NCBI RefSeq assembly: GCF_017676385.1
Contig: NZ_JAFFZN010000014.1
Span: forward strand, 62,001-126,000
Length of the DNA stretch: 64,000 nucleotides
Direction: 5' to 3'
Origin: Streptomyces spirodelae
Lineage (GTDB): Bacteria > Actinomycetota > Actinomycetes > Streptomycetales > Streptomycetaceae
The position numbers and the translations under genes are program-made. The notes beneath the pieces are model-generated. The model saw only the letters and a list, made by a program, of their open reading frames with translations. It did not search any database and was not told the origin of the DNA. Shown piece after piece: positions 62,849 through 64,000 of the stretch; position 1 is the first letter of the stretch; each line of letters opens with the position of its first letter.

Positions 62849-64000
62849 ATGCCCAGCCTTCCGAAGGCCCGCACCTTGCTGAGCCGGACGTGCCCACGGC
62901 CTGCCCTGCGCAGCACGCCGGCGCCACGACGAGGCTGTACGCGACGGAGACCACGAGCGATCCGTACGGAACCTACTCCCGGCTGCGCAAGCAGTACGGG
63001 CCGGTGGCCCCCGTCCTGCTGGAGGGCGATGTGCCCGCCTGGCTGGTGCTCGGCTACCGGGAGAACCGGCGGGTGCTGGACAACCCCGGCCAGTTCAGCC
63101 GGGACTCGCGCAGATGGCGGGACTGGAAGGAGGGGCGGATCGCGGAGAACTCGCCGCTCATCCCGATGCTGGGCTGGCGCCCCGACTGCCTCTCGCAGGA
63201 CGGGGAACCCCACCAGCGGCTGCGCCGCGCTGTCACCGACAGCATGGAGACCGTCACGAACCGCGGGATACGCCGTCACGTCGTCCACGTCGCCGACCAG
63301 CAGATCGACGCCTTCGCCGACACCGGCCGCGCCGACCTGGTGCTGCAGTACTCCGAGTACCTGCCGATGCTCGTCCTCACCCGGCTCTTCGGGCTGCCGG
63401 AGACCGAGGGGGAGAGCCTGGTGACCTCGTGCGCCGGGATGATGCGGGGCGGCGAGGACGCCATCGCCCACAACGACCGGATCGGCCGCGTGCTGGCCGA
63501 GCTCACCGCGCACAAACGCGCCGAGCCCGGCCCGGACTTCGCCACCGGGCTGATCCAGCACCCGGCAGGACTGGACGACGACGAGGTGCAGAACCACCTG
63601 CGTCTGGTGCTCATCGCGGCCCACACCACCACCAGCAACCTGCTGGCGCGTGTGCTCCAGTCGATCCTCGGCAACGAATCCCGGCTCGGCGAACTGATCA
63701 GCGGAGAGATGACCACGACGGCGGTCGTCGAGGAGATGATGTGGAACTCGCCGCCGCTCGCGGTGCTCCCGGGCCGGTTCGCCAACGCCGACTGCGAACT
63801 CGGCGGCCAGCGCCTCAGGACCGGGGACCTGCTCATCCTCGGACTGGCCGCGGGCAACCTGGACCCGGAGGTACGCCCGCACACCGGTACAGCGGTCAAC
63901 GGCAACCAGGCCCATCTGGCCTTCAGCAGCGGCCCGCACCAGTGCCCGGGGCAGGCCCTGGGCCAGGCCATCATCGAGACGGCCGTGGAGGTGCTGATCC
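62845..64000 (+). CDS. Conservon cytochrome P450 (CYP157-like), partial at window end
   Basis: About 385 codons are visible before the window ends. The frame starts at ATG 62845, overlapping the cvnD stop. P450 landmarks: I-helix LRLVLIAAHTTTSNLLARVL, a K-helix region VVEEMMWNSPPLAVLPGRF and the heme-binding loop FSSGPHQCPGQALGQ with the Cys at residue 367. In the K-helix the normally invariant ExxR appears as E-M-M-W (residues 297-300). Loss of this Arg is known for the CYP157 family, which is found in conservons, so CYP157 membership is likely. The substrate is unknown. A second P450 may follow outside the window. Confidence 0.9.
   Translation, partial: MNAQPSEGPHLAEPDVPTACPAQHAGATTRLYATETTSDPYGTYSRLRKQYGPVAPVLLEGDVPAWLVLGYRENRRVLDNPGQFSRDSRRWRDWKEGRIAENSPLIPMLGWRPDCLSQDGEPHQRLRRAVTDSMETVTNRGIRRHVVHVADQQIDAFADTGRADLVLQYSEYLPMLVLTRLFGLPETEGESLVTSCAGMMRGGEDAIAHNDRIGRVLAELTAHKRAEPGPDFATGLIQHPAGLDDDEVQNHLRLVLIAAHTTTSNLLARVLQSILGNESRLGELISGEMTTTAVVEEMMWNSPPLAVLPGRFANADCELGGQRLRTGDLLILGLAAGNLDPEVRPHTGTAVNGNQAHLAFSSGPHQCPGQALGQAIIETAVEVLI

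Overview
The window is chromosomal DNA of a high-GC actinomycete, almost certainly Streptomyces or a close relative. The coding frames show strong third-position GC bias. Diagnostic families are a conservon (cvnABCD plus a cytochrome P450), SpoIIE-type phosphatases fused to anti-sigma-type ATPase domains, an FxLD-like lanthipeptide precursor with LanB and LanC, an ebo metabolite cluster, and Tat-type twin-arginine signals. Many neighbouring genes overlap by 4 nt (ATGA, GTGA or TTGA), so most blocks are operons.

Layout. (1) 1-7299, plus strand: a tight ebo operon (eboC, a TIM-barrel isomerase, eboA, eboB, eboE, an eboF-like phosphodiesterase, a Tat-exported TIM-barrel isomerase), probably making and exporting an unknown small metabolite. 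(2) 7400-14534: tRNA-Leu(GAG) followed by decayed mobile DNA. It holds the tail of a serine recombinase, a frameshifted lipoprotein gene, a WXG100-like protein, a 1418-aa RHS/YD-repeat polymorphic toxin and a 4-nt-overlapping immunity candidate with visibly lower GC. (3) 14535-20264, minus: a SpoIIE/PAS/GAF phosphatase and a xylFGH-type sugar ABC transporter. (4) 20818-26002: secreted M9 collagenase, divergent GntR regulator, PAP2-type membrane enzyme, GNAT acetyltransferase. (5) 26102-31658: a compact class I lanthipeptide locus (precursor, LanC, LanB) with a fragment of an ABC exporter upstream. (6) 31821-39307: fructan utilisation, with a LacI regulator, an intracellular GH32 enzyme, an ABC importer and a divergent secreted GH32 enzyme; inverted operator-like sites lie in the divergent promoter region. 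(7) 39498-44060: DUF899, DUF5996, NAD(P)H-binding reductase and EamA exporter, with a divergent LysR regulator. (8) 44066-51171: a very large multi-HAMP hybrid histidine kinase with a stand-alone response regulator, and a divergent ATPase/GAF/SpoIIE phosphatase. (9) 51265-57305: an FG-GAP fragment, a CitA/DcuS-type two-component pair, and a divergent NitT/TauT-type ABC importer ending in a perfect 40-nt palindrome. (10) 57338-64000: an unrecognised 552-aa protein and a conservon whose P450 runs off the window.

The observations most worth following are: the conservon P450, which has Trp where the K-helix ExxR Arg should be (CYP157-like); the minimal lanthipeptide locus with a four-Cys core and no visible exporter or protease; the RHS toxin and immunity pair; the His-rich 9-residue repeat inside EboA; the paired inverted sites between the two fructan operons; and the unknown protein beside the conservon.

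All assignments come from reading the sequence. No database search or structure prediction was run.
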